DNA of 64,000 nucleotides from Eledone cirrhosa. Lineage: Eukaryota; Mollusca; Cephalopoda; Octopoda; Eledonidae. Positions 51,289 through 60,368 of this stretch are shown here, piece after piece. A program made the position numbers and the translations under genes. The DNA is taken from assembly GCA_964016885.1 (NCBI GenBank), contig OZ024744.1, positions 21,293,298-21,357,297 of the forward strand, in the 5' to 3' direction. Position 1 is the first letter of the stretch. Every line of letters starts with the position of its first letter. The notes under the pieces were generated by a model that had not been told where the DNA came from, searched no databases, and saw only the letters and a list, made by a program, of their open reading frames with translations.

Positions 51289-51654
51289 GTAGTTTATATA
51301 GTTTCTAATATAATGACGACGGTTATATTGGTATGGGATGGGTCCGTCACTCGTGGTGGAGTTGCATGGGACACCGTATTAACATACAACATTTCCTGGG
51401 TACTTTAAACTTGGCGGAGCCCATCTTCAAGCCTGAATACTGCAAATATTTTCCAGAGAAGGATAGAGAATGTGAGAAAGAGGGTGAGAAATAGATATAT
51501 AGGAAGAATCGACCCCAGTACTAGACTGGTGGTGGCGCATGGTTTATTGACTGGCTAAATGGAGGAGGAGAGGGGGTTATCTCCCCGGGGGCCCTAGAAG
51601 CGCAGGGTGGTTCAGGATTGGTGGGGTACCTGAGTCACCCCTGGTTAATCCATC
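51289..51654. other. Non-coding stretch with one possible reversed SINE fragment
   Basis: I recognise no gene here. At 51,508-51,530 the run ATCGACCCCAGTACTAGAC looks like the reverse complement of the GTACTGGGGTCGAT core of the cephalopod SINE family, so a small minus-strand SINE scrap is possible. The remainder is of unknown origin. Confidence 0.4.
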
Positions 51655-51846
51655 CACCCCCCTATTGGGGATTTTATTTTGTTACATTTATACATAGATT
51701 ATTTTATATCTTCATTGTTATATTAGTCTTGCCATAGTGCACTTTTACTCGACCTTATTGTAAACCCCCACTGTCCCTGTCTTTGTATTGTACCCTACAT
51801 GTCGGCCCTTGTGGCTAATAAATGAAATCATCATCATTATTATTAT
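51655..51846 (+). mobile_element. 3'-end relic of a LINE like the one at 52-58 kb
   Basis: The segment runs from CCCCCTATTGGGGA through TTTTGTTACAT, TGTAAACCC, CACTGTCC and CCCTTGTGGCTAATAAA to an ATC/ATT tail. The same landmarks in the same order end the complete element (57,808-57,975). It has an AATAAA at 51,817-51,822. It is a short, 5'-truncated insertion in the same orientation as the complete copy, as expected from incomplete reverse transcription. Confidence 0.7.
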
Positions 51847-51847
51847 T

Positions 51848-51977
51848 AGAGTTCAAATCTCGCCGGGGTTAACTTTGCCTTTCATCCTTACTGGATCGAT
51901 AAAATAAAGTACCAGTAATACACTTGGTAATTGCTGGCCTGGTGTCAACAGTAGAAACAATTATTATTATTATTATT
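51848..51977 (+). mobile_element. SINE with tRNA-like B box and ATT tail
   Basis: It begins in GAGTTCAAATCTCGCC, a good match to a Pol III B box (GGTTCGANTCC type). It continues with TGCCTTTCATCCTT, a GATCGATAAAATAAAGTACC stretch, ATTGCTGGCC and GAAACAATTATTATT, and ends in an (ATT)n tail. This is the more complete of the SINE copies in the window. No A box was identified, so the 5' end is probably missing. It directly follows the LINE relic tail. Confidence 0.7.
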
Positions 51978-52079
51978 GAATGCTATGGTTGACGGAGGCT
52001 CGGCTCTGTAAGGTATTATAAATTTTGACCGCTATAACAATTGTAAATTGTTTAAAACTATAATCAAATTGTAGACAAA

Positions 52080-52342
52080 AACACCCTCCTCCTCGTGAGA
52101 GGGGTCTTTCTTCCCGTTATTTGGCCCTTCGGGGTTAAATAACCGCTTATTGGGGTTTTGTGCCCAATATTTGTTTTAAACAAAAAAAAAAAACATGGCT
52201 ACGAAAAAGAATTTCACAAGTCATTCCGTCTTCTTCTTCCTCAATCGTCACTACAGCAGAGAGAAGATTGTCTCTCTCCCTCCCTTCTCTTTTGCAAGCG
52301 ACGCCAGTAAAGAAAAATAGTTTCCAAAACCACGTGCAAAGC
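52080..52342 (+). other. LINE 5' leader region
   Basis: It contains CCCTTCGGGGTTAAATAACC, TTGGGGTTTTGTGCCCAA and a run of A (52,182-52,193) just before an ATG at 52,195. That ATG opens a 41-codon frame which stops at about 52,320 and is out of frame with the rest of ORF1. The ORF1 frame itself is open back to about 52,160 but has no ATG before 52,343. One possibility is that the original ORF1 start was the 52,195 ATG and the frame was later broken by an indel. The 5' boundary is not defined by any visible duplication. Confidence 0.5.
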
Positions 52343-52423
52343 ATGAAACATTTCTCCACGAAGACGACGACGACAAAAAAGGTGTGCGGTAAATACGAAA
52401 ACACATTTCATTCGTCTGACGTC

Positions 52424-52705
52424 ATGAATAATAGCAGTAGCAGCCGTAATAACAGCAGCAGCAGCAACAGTGACAAGGAAAACAACAGTAGCAGCCGCAA
52501 CAGCATCAGCAGCAGCGTAAACAACAACAGCATTAGCAGCAGCATAAACAACAACAGCATTAGCAGCAACAGCAACAACAACAGCAGCAACAACAACAAC
52601 AACCACAGCAACAACGGCGGCGGCAGTAGTCGTAGTACCTGCAGCAACAACAAAAGTAACAGCAGCTCTGACGACAACAACAACAACAACAACAGCATCA
52701 AAGAA
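52424..52705 (+). repeat. AAC/AGC trinucleotide-rich tract encoding Ser/Asn
   Basis: It is an imperfect mixture of AAC, AGC, AAT and AGT codons inside ORF1. The reverse strand gives leucine- and valine-rich shadow frames that are not genes. The tract is probably a disordered linker that expanded by replication slippage. Confidence 0.8.
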
Positions 52706-53346
52706 AAAACAATCTCCTTTGCAGGTATCGCAAAGAACCTGGAAACCATCCTCATAACAAATGACAAATTACAGGAAGCGAAGAAGATGGTGACGAAAAC
52801 CGGACACCGAGCAATCTGCAAGGCAGCCGAAACATTTTTCGAAACCCAACATCACTGTACGGTCACGTACCGTAGAGTAAGCACAAAATCCGGTAGGGTT
52901 GAAATAGCCACAGGGGCTCAAATACAGAAAGACTTAGGGTCTGTGTGGCAGCGGAAAACGCATATCACCCGAGTCAAGAAATATGTCACCGTAGACGTGC
53001 TTTTTGCCACACCCCAGTAGGCAAAGGCTCAATCCTAGTGACCCTAAGGAGCGAGGAAATGGTGTTGGTGCCCTCCTACTGCGGGCAAAAAATTGTGAGG
53101 GTCAAACTGACCCACGTCCTCCACCCCGGGATGGCCCCTTCTTGGCTGGCCGCGTCTGTCCTCGTCGGAAACGAGGACAAAACAACTGTACTACAAGTAC
53201 AGAAAAGAGTAAGAGAAGATTGGGTCGGCACCTCCATTGAGATGTTAATCCAAACCAACCAGGAGTGCATCGAAGCTATCCCCGATGTGATAGACTTCGA
53301 CAACGGCACTCAACTGCCCATAAGTGTTGAGGGCAAACGCCCGAAA

Positions 53347-53388
53347 TGCTTTCGCTGTGGATCGAAGACTCACCTCAGGGCCTTCTGC
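53347..53388 (+). other. CCHC zinc knuckle of LINE ORF1
   Basis: The 14-codon motif CFRCGSKTHLRAFC has the spacing C-X2-C-X4-H-X4-C and lies in the middle reading-frame segment of ORF1. This spacing is that of retroelement nucleocapsid zinc knuckles, which bind single-stranded nucleic acid. Confidence 0.85.
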
Positions 53389-54365
53389 AACGAGAAGACC
53401 CTGAGAAAGGAGAAAACCCCCGTCCTTCCGAAACCGGCTCCACTGCTACCAGCAACAGAACAAGCGGCAACCAGGAACGATAGGTCCATGGCACCCATAC
53501 ACACGCCACGGAAATCAAGAACAGCAGCAGCAGTGGAAGTATTAACAACAACAACAGTAATACCAACTGCAGCTCCAACAGAGACTCCACTGCACACATC
53601 ACCAACAACAACAAGTGAAAGAGTGGATGCTGGTACCCCTCCCCGACCTCACAGAATCAGACATGGAGTGTGAGGTGGGAGAGGGATGGCAAAAGGTCGC
53701 AAGAAGGCACAAACGCAGAAGCAGCGCATCGTCGCCTTCGAAAAGGGAGGAAAGAAATGAAAAACGGGTAAAGGCTACTGCAAAGAGACTCACAGCAGCA
53801 ACACCACCAACACCATCACCACCCACACTAGCACCACCATCACCACCGGCGACAACCCCACCGCCAACAACAACACCTTCAACACCACCACCACAAGCAC
53901 CAACATCGCAAACACAACAACAAAACACACACACCCAGCAACAACGACAGGAAAATAGCAGAACCACACCCCACCCCCAGAAAAACAAATGCACGGCAAT
54001 AAATACACACAACAAGAAACTAATGACTTACATAATTGAACACACAGACATTTCACAGCACGACTACATAATACCAGCACCAATCAAAACACGAACGAAC
54101 ATAAGACTGGTAAGAATAGCACAGAAACAATACACAAACATCAAAACGAAATTCCCCAACGCAGTTGGTGATTTCAGAGACCTAGGAGGGACTCTCAACC
54201 GGAGAGAATATTCGGACATACTCATAGAAGAGCCGACAACCAGCCGAAGGGACGATTCAACGGTCTCTTCACCAGACGATCAAGTGAAAAGGGATGGAGA
54301 AACCATCCTTCCTCTACGAAAAGTACGGTAAGTGGTCTTTCCCATCTTTTCCACTCCATTTCAAC

Positions 54366-55060
54366 ATGACCTCACTCAGAATAGGCAGCAGAAATGAGCG
54401 TGGCTTGGGGTCGTCATGGAAGCAGGGCTACCTGCTCAACGACCTCAGGTCACTAAACATAGATGTAGTGGCCATCAGCGAGACCGGAAACTCCGAAGCA
54501 CGGGCCTTCGCACCGATCTTCGGCGGCTACGATGTGTACGCATCACCCAGCCGTCCTGGATCGAGGGGAGGGGAGTTGCTGTGCTTTTTAGGAGAGGTTT
54601 GGATCTCGCCATACGGGCCATCTTCCTGGACCCAGAGGGTAAGTTGGTGGTGCTGGACGTGACCAGCGGAGACGGGCAAGCTTTCAGGCTAGTGGCCGTC
54701 TATGCCCCGACAGGAGCAGGGCGACCTGATTTCTTCCGGCGTCTGGAGACCTTTCTTGGAACGCCCGCTCTTTAGTGTTAGTGGGCGACTGGAACGGGAT
54801 CTTAGATGCATGCTGGGACTGTGTGGGATTAGCGGATATGGGAGGAGGGTGCAAGAGCCTCACCAACCTGCTCAGGCTTTTTGAACTCTCTGACAGGTAC
54901 CGATTGGATTTCCCGAATGTGCCAATGTGGACTTGGACAAATCGCATTGGGTCATCCAGATCATATCTAGATAGAGTATTTTGTAGAGAAATAGATATGT
55001 CTAGCATAGGCTGTCCACAATTCAAGATATTAAGCTACACGGACCACAAATTCGTGATAT
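54366..55060 (+). other. AP-type endonuclease domain of LINE ORF2
   Basis: The exonuclease-endonuclease-phosphatase fold is recognised from its metal-binding and catalytic motifs in order: the Glu in AISETG, then VAVYAPTG, GDWNGI, RSYLDRV and YTDHKF. The segment is read in three successive frames. The breaks fall in a G-run (about 54,563-54,575) and just before LVLVGDWN. Confidence 0.8.
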
Positions 55061-55639
55061 CTGTGCTTGACTTAGATAGGCTTCATAGACGAGGACCCGG
55101 CTACTGGAAGCTAAACGCGTCCTTACCAGCGCGCAAGGCCAACAGAGACCGGATTAGCGAACTAGTCAACGTCAACAACAAGTGGTGGTTTGCTCTGAAA
55201 AGAGCGATTAGAATAGAGTCCATTGGGTTTAGTAAGGCTTTAGCAATAGAGAAAAATAGAGCAGAGGGAGAATTAGTTAGAAAATTAGACGAGGCGCTTA
55301 GCAAAGGCATCGCGACCGACGTGCTTGCGGCGAAATTGGCCATTGACCAATTCTTCAATGCAAAGCACGAAGGCTGCGTTGTCAGAGCTAGTGTGCGTGC
55401 TCTTAGACACGAGGGGACGAAAGCTGTTCAATGGGCCCGAGTGGCGGAGGCGCGTCGTGGCAACAAAGCCACGATCCGGTCTTTGGTGGACCACGACAGG
55501 CGCATGCTACTCGATCCCGGGCAATTGTGTGAAGCTGTTCAGCGACACTTCGCTCAGCTGTTCGGGGGCAGCGGTGGGCCGGGTCGAGGGATGGACTTTA
55601 GTGTCTACCTCGACGGACTGCCGCGGCTCTCGGCCACCG

Positions 55640-56560
55640 ATAACAGCCGCTGAAGTACGGGATGCAATGACTGGCTGCACAAGGGGTAAATCGCCTGGTT
55701 TGGATGGTCCGCCCTATGAACTTTACGTACAGATGCCAGACTTGTTCGGAGGCCTCTTGGCGTTCGTCTACTGCAACTGGCAACAGAACGGGAGAATTTC
55801 CAGCTCTGTGAGCCGAGGAGCTGTGGTGCTGCTGAGAAAGGATCCGAACAAGGGGGATAACATAGATAATTTCAAGCCCATAACACTGCTAAACACAGAG
55901 TTCAAGATTTTGGCCAAGGTGCTAGCAAAGAGGTTGGCGCTTGTCGTTGTTGGTCTTGTGGGAGAGGCACAGACATGCGCCATTCCCGACAGATCCATCC
56001 ACAACAACCTCCACCTCATGCGATACATCGTAGAGAGGGTAGCTAGGGAACCTGGCACGGGTGGGTCTTTGATCTATTTAGATCAGTCGAAAGCTTTCGA
56101 TAGGGTCGATCATCGTTACCTAGCGGCAGTCCTGAGGGCGGCTGGCTTTGGGCCCGTCTTCAGAGGCTGGATCGCTGCCATGCACAGCGACATCTGCTAT
56201 GTGGTGAGAGTGAACGATCACCTTTCGGAACCGTTCAACATCATGCGCTCGGTCCGCCAATGATGTCCCCTCTCGTCCCTCTTCTACGTATTGACTCTCG
56301 AGCCATTACTGCACAAACTGGAGACGTTGAGGGGCGTCCCGCGCGAACTAGGATGCGGAAGATCCGTGTCAGCACATGCGGACGATGTCACCGTAGTGGT
56401 GTCGAACGCCAAACACATTGAGGCGATCGGCACTACACTAAGAGAATACGAAGCGGTGACAGGAGCAATGATCAACCAGGAAAAGTCAGTGGGCCTGCAG
56501 CTCGGCACCCGGAGAGGCAGCTCCATGCCGTCCAACAGCATCGTCGGACGCTGGACGGAC
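55640..56560 (+). other. Reverse transcriptase domain of LINE ORF2
   Basis: Motifs follow the normal order: KSPGLDG, FKPITLLNTEFKILAKVLA, QTCAIPDRSIHNN, YLDQSKAFDRVDH, RSVRQ-stop-CPLSSLFY, ADDVTVVV and the INQEKS region. The third and fourth of these flank the first catalytic aspartate; the Asp-Asp pair is at 56,381-56,386. Both catalytic blocks are present, but the domain is interrupted by UGA at 56,261-56,263. Confidence 0.88.
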
Positions 56561-57298
56561 GGACCGGTTAAATTGCTAGGGGTCTGGTTCGGTCCGAACC
56601 TCCAGACGGACAAAAACTGGGACGAGGTGACGAGCAGGGTGGCTTCTCTCACCCTGAAAGGTCGAGCGGAGGTGGCTAACGCGTACATCGCGTCTGTCAT
56701 CTGCTACCGCCTGACCGTCGTACCTTGTCCTAAGCCCCGCCAGACTGCGCTGGAGCGTTTGCTCTTTCGCTTTTTGTGGAAGGGTCGCGCTCCGATGGTC
56801 AGGCGGTCCATCTGTTTTAAACACCCGCTACGTGGAGGGCTGGGCATGCCGTGGATGATGATGTGCAGACACGTGCTCAGGCTACGACATCTCCAACTCT
56901 TCCTCGACGGTGATCAGGTGTGGTCCCCGTTTGCTAGACACGTATTTCTCCAGCTCGTTTCCTTGACGGAGCTGCAGTCCTGGGTCAAGAGAAGACCGAG
57001 AGGGAGCGCCTGGAGACTGGAATGTCTTCAGGCGCTCACAGCCCTCGACCAATCGGGAAATGTGATCGGTGGAAACTCCACCTCGGCGTTCTATAGAGGA
57101 TTAGTGGAGGGGAAGAGCGACGACGTACTTGGGGAAACTCTAGGCGTCGACGAAAATCAACTAGCCAATCTCTTAGGAAGAACTTTCGGGCCGGGGTCTA
57201 TGGACAACTTCCAGAAATCTCTGGCCTGGCAGTGCTACCGAGGAGCCTTGCCAGTTCGAGATAAACTCTACAGGCATGGAGGTGCCGTCAGCCGGGCA

Positions 57299-57352
57299 TG
57301 TCCGTGATGCGCGCAGGGCGACGGAACCGTCCTGCACGCACTCGTCCAGTGT
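57299..57352 (+). other. C-terminal Cys/His motif of LINE ORF2 with internal UGA
   Basis: Reading through the UGA gives C-X2-C-X8-H-X4-C (CAQGDGTVLHALVQC after the first Cys). Cys/His motifs of this type close many LINE ORF2 proteins and take part in nucleic-acid binding. The UGA is one substitution from CGA (Arg), so a CpG-type C to T change is a simple origin. Confidence 0.75.
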
Positions 57353-57715
57353 CCGAAAATTGCTGACTTGTGGGTTTATGTCGAACACCTGCTGTCACGT
57401 GTAGGACGGATCCAGCTATCAGCTGAGTCCATCGTGAGGATTGCCCCGCCCCCTTCCTTTAGCCGAGAAGGGCAGGCAGTTTTTATCTGTCCGGTGGCCA
57501 TGGCTAAAGAGATAGTATGGTGGACACGTTTGAAAGGGCTGAAGACGAGCACTTACCTCTTCGGTGATGCTCTGATTGACTTTTTCAAATTTCATTTGAA
57601 AAGGAAAATCAGAGTAGAGAGGGAAGTGCTCTCTTCCCAGCATTTTGTTGAAAGATGGGTGAGAGAAGCAAGTATGGCCCGAGTGAATCGGCCTTCTCTG
57701 AGTATGTGTCTGTAA

Positions 57716-57975
57716 ATTAAAGTTGGAAAACTGGGAGGAGGCCCTTGCCTTGGTGGCCTTCTACTGGGCTTTCTCCACAAATGTCCCTCCGAAGTCTCCC
57801 CCCTATTGGGGAATTGTTCATTGTTATTTTTTGTTACATCCTCTGTTTTTGTTTTTTACACGCAGAAATGCCCATTTGTACCGTCCTGTATTGTCCTGCA
57901 CTGTCCTTAATGTCTACTTTATGTAAACCCTTGTGGTTAATAAAGAAATCATTCTTAAAATTAATATTATTATTA
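57716..57975 (+). promoter_or_regulatory. LINE 3' UTR with AATAAA and A/T-rich tail
   Basis: The UTR contains CCCCCTATTGGGGAATTG, TTTTGTTACATCC, GTAAACCC, CTTGTGG and AATAAA (57,939-57,944), and ends in ATTATTATTATC. The same landmarks end the relic at 51,655-51,846, which identifies this as the shared 3' recognition end of the family. Confidence 0.75.
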
Positions 57976-58011
57976 TCATGAACATTCATGATGAAGATAA
58001 TCAGAATATAT

Positions 58012-58164
58012 ACATATATATATATGTGTGTGTGTGTATGTTTGTGTGTGTGTGTAACGTGAGTGTGTGTGTGTGTGTGTATGTGAGTGTGTGTGTATGT
58101 CGTTGTGTGTGTATGTGGGTCGGTGTGTGTGTGTGTGTCGGTGGGTGTGTGTATACATAAATAT
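58012..58164 (+). repeat. TA/TG microsatellite cluster
   Basis: TATATA runs into TGTGTG with scattered ATG and CGT interruptions. Short Cys/Val-rich or His/Thr-rich frames on either strand are by-products. Confidence 0.9.
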
Positions 58165-58191
58165 ATATATATGAAGAAACAAACAATCAGT

Positions 58192-58240
58192 CTAATGCAC
58201 TGGGTAATTGCTGGCCTTGTACCAAAAGTTGAAACAATTA
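58192..58240 (+). mobile_element. SINE 3'-tail fragment
   Basis: AATGCACTGGGTAATTGCTG, then GCCTTGTACCAAAAGTTGAAACAATTATATAT, corresponds to the last 50 bp of the SINE at 51,848-51,977. It sits among microsatellites and lacks the body of the element. Confidence 0.6.
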
Positions 58241-58275
58241 TATATAAAATAAATTATAAAATTTCGAAAACGAAA

Positions 58276-58387
58276 AGTTATTTCGGTGTGCATATATATA
58301 TATATATACACCACGCCGAAATAACTAAATATATATACACACACACACATATATATATATATATAAATGTGTGTGTGTGTGTATGTG

Positions 58388-58436
<49 letters not shown>

Positions 58437-58455
58437 ATAAAGTTATTTCGGTGTG
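58276..58455. repeat. Three copies of AGTTATTTCGGTGTG in alternating orientation with TA/TG
   Basis: AGTTATTTCGGTGTG lies at 58,276-58,290 and again at 58,441-58,455. Its reverse complement with one mismatch (CACGCCGAAATAACT) is at 58,312-58,326. The first pair flanks a TATATA spacer and makes a near-perfect palindrome of about 51 bp. The second pair encloses ACACAC, TATATA and GTGTGT stretches that are themselves complementary. The region can form nested hairpins. Confidence 0.85.
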
Positions 58456-58764
58456 GTGTATATATATACACACACACAAGTGGCTGTTTATATATTTTTC
58501 AATCGCTGCTTTATATTTTGTCACGAAACTTTGTGAAAGTCTATACAACATTGAAATGTCTTTTTAGAAACAAGTGAACATGCGTATGACAGAAGAATGA
58601 CAAAGAATAAGTGATATTTTAAACAAATCCAAAGATCCATTGGAAACCGAAGCTGTCTTATCTAAACATGTATAAACCATAGTTAGTGATGTATATACTA
58701 AACAACTGGAAGATGGCGGTGAGATGGAAGTGTAGGCGCGGTGTTGATAGTGTGGAGGGCGACG
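58456..58764. other. Non-coding stretch, nothing recognised
   Basis: After a short TATATACACACA run the base composition is ordinary. No frame of useful length, RNA gene or repeat family is recognised. Confidence 0.4.
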
Positions 58765-59000
58765 AAAATACACACACATACACACACAAAGGAACTCATT
58801 CGCATACACACACATGCCTACTCATTCTCATACACACACATGCCTACTTATTCTCCTACACACATATCCACATACACACACATACCATACGCACGCACTC
58901 ACTCACATACACACACATACGTACTCATTAACATACACGCAGAATGGCACTCATTCTCATACACACACATTCACATGCACACAAATACGTATTCATACGC

Positions 59001-59036
<36 letters not shown>

Positions 59037-59080
59037 ACACACACACTATGTACTCATTCACATACACACACACATATATG
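58765..59080 (+). repeat. CA-rich minisatellite (ACTCATTCTCATACACACAC type)
   Basis: Imperfect units of roughly 20-30 bp combine CTCATTCTCAT or CTCATTCACAT with CATACACACACATG. They merge into a pure CA run near 59,005-59,050. The His/Thr-rich frames it produces are not genes. Confidence 0.8.
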
Positions 59081-59340
59081 TACAGTCATTGGTATTGTGT
59101 CCCAGATAACCTCTGTTGTCAAAGTGACGAACGGGGTTGAACATTTCCACCAATAAAACCATGGAAGAACGCAACAGAGGAAGATGGAATACTTATATGA
59201 TGGCGGAATATTGCTGGAGAATCTAACGGGAATGTCTAGACAAGGTACCAACGCAAAGAATCTGCGAAATGTGGTTTATGTCTTAATAAAGAAAAAAAAA
59301 TGGGTTCTTATTCCTTTTTTTTTTTTTTTTTTGTCATTCA
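59081..59340 (+). other. Possible retroposed fragment with AATAAA, A9 and T18
   Basis: A segment of balanced composition ends in AATAAAG and nine A residues (59,285-59,300), followed 14 bp later by 18 T residues (59,315-59,332). An ATG at 59,161 opens only 21 codons (MEERNRGRWNTYMMAEYCWR and one more residue) before a stop. It might be the end of a processed transcript or repeat, but no family is recognised. Confidence 0.3.
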
Positions 59341-59507
59341 TGATGCTCAAGCTTATTTGATGAATGGTTTTCGTACCTTATGGTTGTTTGATGCTGCTAA
59401 ATTATGTTTACTGACATCCATCATACGTTTGTAATTAATTGGGAACAAAAGTGATGGACATTCACTAATTATATAGTATCATACATACATCATATATATA
59501 TGAGTCT
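59341..59507. other. AT-rich stretch, nothing recognised
   Basis: It is AT-rich, with CATACATACATCATATATATATG simple sequence near 59,481-59,501. No gene or element is supported. Confidence 0.4.
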
Positions 59508-59581
59508 GGAACTAGCTATTGAAATGGCAAGAGTTCAGCCGTCGGGAACTAGCAGTTAAAATGCAAGAGCTAGCCATTTGT
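59508..59581 (+). repeat. Two-copy 37-bp direct repeat
   Basis: GGAACTAGCTATTGAAATGG, followed by CAAGAGTTCAGCC, is repeated as GGAACTAGCAGTTAAAATGC, followed by CAAGAGCTAGCC, starting at 59,545. The copies are adjacent. Confidence 0.8.
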
Positions 59582-59750
59582 CCCGAAACTTGATAATATA
59601 ACCATACTCTACTATCCCAAGTATTGAGTACTCTGTTGAGTAATGGTCTAACTAGTTTCAAACTGAATCCATCCTGATTTATATGTCATTTTTAGAATCA
59701 GCAACCACAGTATGATCTAACAGTGTTCATCAGTGTTATAGTAGTTTTTA

Positions 59751-59997
59751 ATGAAGACCCAGGAGGGGGAATTAACAGTTGTTACTGACAGGAATGAGGT
59801 ATATGTTAATCCAAAGACACAGTCTTCAGTGATGTGACAGTAATGTTAGAGCTAACTATAGTTACATGAAGACCCAGGAGGGGAAATTTAACAGTTGTTA
59901 CTGTCAGGAATGAGGTATATGTTAATCCAAAGACACAGTCTTCAGTGATATGACTAATAATATATAACAGTAATGTCAGTGCTAACTATAGTTAAAT
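59751..59997 (+). repeat. Tandem duplication of a ~115-bp unit
   Basis: Unit 1 (59,751-59,865) and unit 2 (59,866-59,997) both run from ATGAAGACCCAGGAGGGG through GGAATGAGGTATATGTTAAT and CCAAAGACACAGTCTTCAGT to GCTAACTATAGTTA. Unit 2 is longer, mainly because of a short AT-rich insertion (ACTAATAATATATA type) after its TGATATG. Confidence 0.9.
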
Positions 59998-60136
59998 AAA
60001 AGATTCTGATAGGATGAGGATGGGTTAAGAGAAATATGATAGCAGTGAATTCAAAGAACCCGGTCTTCGTTAACACGTAGTAACAACAATGACAACAATG
60101 ATGATGACAATAATAGTAACAATTTTATTGGAATCC

Positions 60137-60224
60137 GGAGGTGGAGTGGGGTAGGAGGTAGGGGTGTGGGGGGTAGGAGCGAGGGTGATATGAACAAGGG
60201 CGTAGGGGTAGGAGTGGGGTAGTA
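60137..60224 (+). repeat. G-rich tract, possible G-quadruplex
   Basis: Runs of GGGG at 60,148-60,151 and 60,161-60,164 and GGGGGG at 60,168-60,173 recur with short TAGGAG-like spacers up to about 60,224. No gene is present; the minus-strand Pro-rich frame is a by-product. Confidence 0.6.
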
Positions 60225-60368
60225 AACTTATTTTTCGAAGCTTATCATTCAATGAAGCATTGTAAGTATGAAAGGTTTTTCGATGAGCGAAATATTTGGT
60301 TATTAAAAATATGTAGCCACAGGAAGTAAAGATTTGGTCAGATATGGAACAATAATGGTGGGTGGTTT

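Larger units (their letters stand above)
52343..54331 (+). pseudogene. LINE ORF1 (zinc-knuckle nucleic-acid-binding protein), frameshifted
   Basis: ORF1 proteins of LINEs bind the element RNA and form the particle that is reverse transcribed. The first in-frame ATG is at 52,343. Residues about 28-121 (52,424-52,705) are almost pure Ser/Asn, encoded by AGC/AAC repeats. A conserved-looking region follows (IAKNLETILITNDKLQEAKK and on). The frame breaks near 53,010 at an ACCCC run and continues one frame over. There a CCHC knuckle, C-X2-C-X4-H-X4-C (CFRCGSKTHLRAFC, 53,347-53,388), is intact. A second break between 53,612 and 53,673, again at C runs, returns to the first frame. That frame has a GEGWQKVARRHKRR basic motif, then a Thr/Pro/Gln-rich stretch, and ends at 54,331. 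Two compensating indels in C runs could be true decay or sequencing error. No RRM-type domain was recognised. Confidence 0.8.
54294..57715 (+). pseudogene. LINE ORF2 (endonuclease-reverse transcriptase), broken
   Basis: ORF2 would nick target DNA and prime reverse transcription there. ATG at 54,294 overlaps the ORF1 end by 38 bp; ATG at 54,366 is an alternative start. The endonuclease has an ISETG active-site motif (about 54,475), GDWN (54,784-54,795), YLDRVF and SYTDHK (55,033-55,050), but is split by frameshifts near 54,575 and 54,770. A third break near 55,630 precedes the reverse transcriptase, with KSPGLDG (55,687), LDQSKAFDRVDH (first catalytic Asp codon at 56,081) and HADD (56,375-56,386). 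UGA at 56,261 replaces the Gly of the usual RQGCPLS motif. A second UGA at 57,305 interrupts a C-terminal Cys/His motif (57,299-57,352). From 55,630 to 57,715 the frame is otherwise continuous. The HADD box replaces the usual Tyr/Phe with His. No RNase H domain is seen. Confidence 0.88.
52080..57975 (+). mobile_element. Near full-length, inactive non-LTR retrotransposon (LINE)
   Basis: A single + strand element of about 5.9 kb. It has a 5' leader (about 52,080-52,342), ORF1 (to 54,331), an overlapping ORF2 (from 54,294) ending at 57,715, and a 3' UTR with AATAAA and an A/T-rich tail. Overlapping ORFs, a zinc-knuckle ORF1, an AP-type endonuclease, a reverse transcriptase and a C-terminal Cys/His motif fit the L1/Tx1 side of the LINEs. 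Features such as LGVWFGP and the KSVGLQLG region remind me of Tx1-like proteins, but that placement is tentative. I count about five frameshifts and two in-frame UGA codons, so it cannot make either protein intact. No clear target-site duplication was found. Confidence 0.9.

Noticed and set aside
51552..51562. Pol III A box (TGGCTAAATGG) of a tRNA-like gene
   Set aside because: No B box lies at the right distance and no cloverleaf can be drawn around it.
52241..52821. Minus-strand Val/Leu-rich hydrophobic proteins opposite LINE ORF1
   Set aside because: They are the complement of the AAC/AGC tract and have no start or domain support.
53370..54083. Minus-strand Val/Leu/Cys-rich frames opposite the second half of ORF1
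   Set aside because: They are shadows of the ACA/CCA-rich coding strand.
57933..59140. Short Cys/Val or His/Thr repeat proteins
   Set aside because: They come from TG/CA and TA microsatellites.
59161..59226. Small peptide gene of 21 codons
   Set aside because: It is too short to support, has a stop just upstream in frame, and nothing is recognised with confidence; it is noted only within a possible retroposed fragment.
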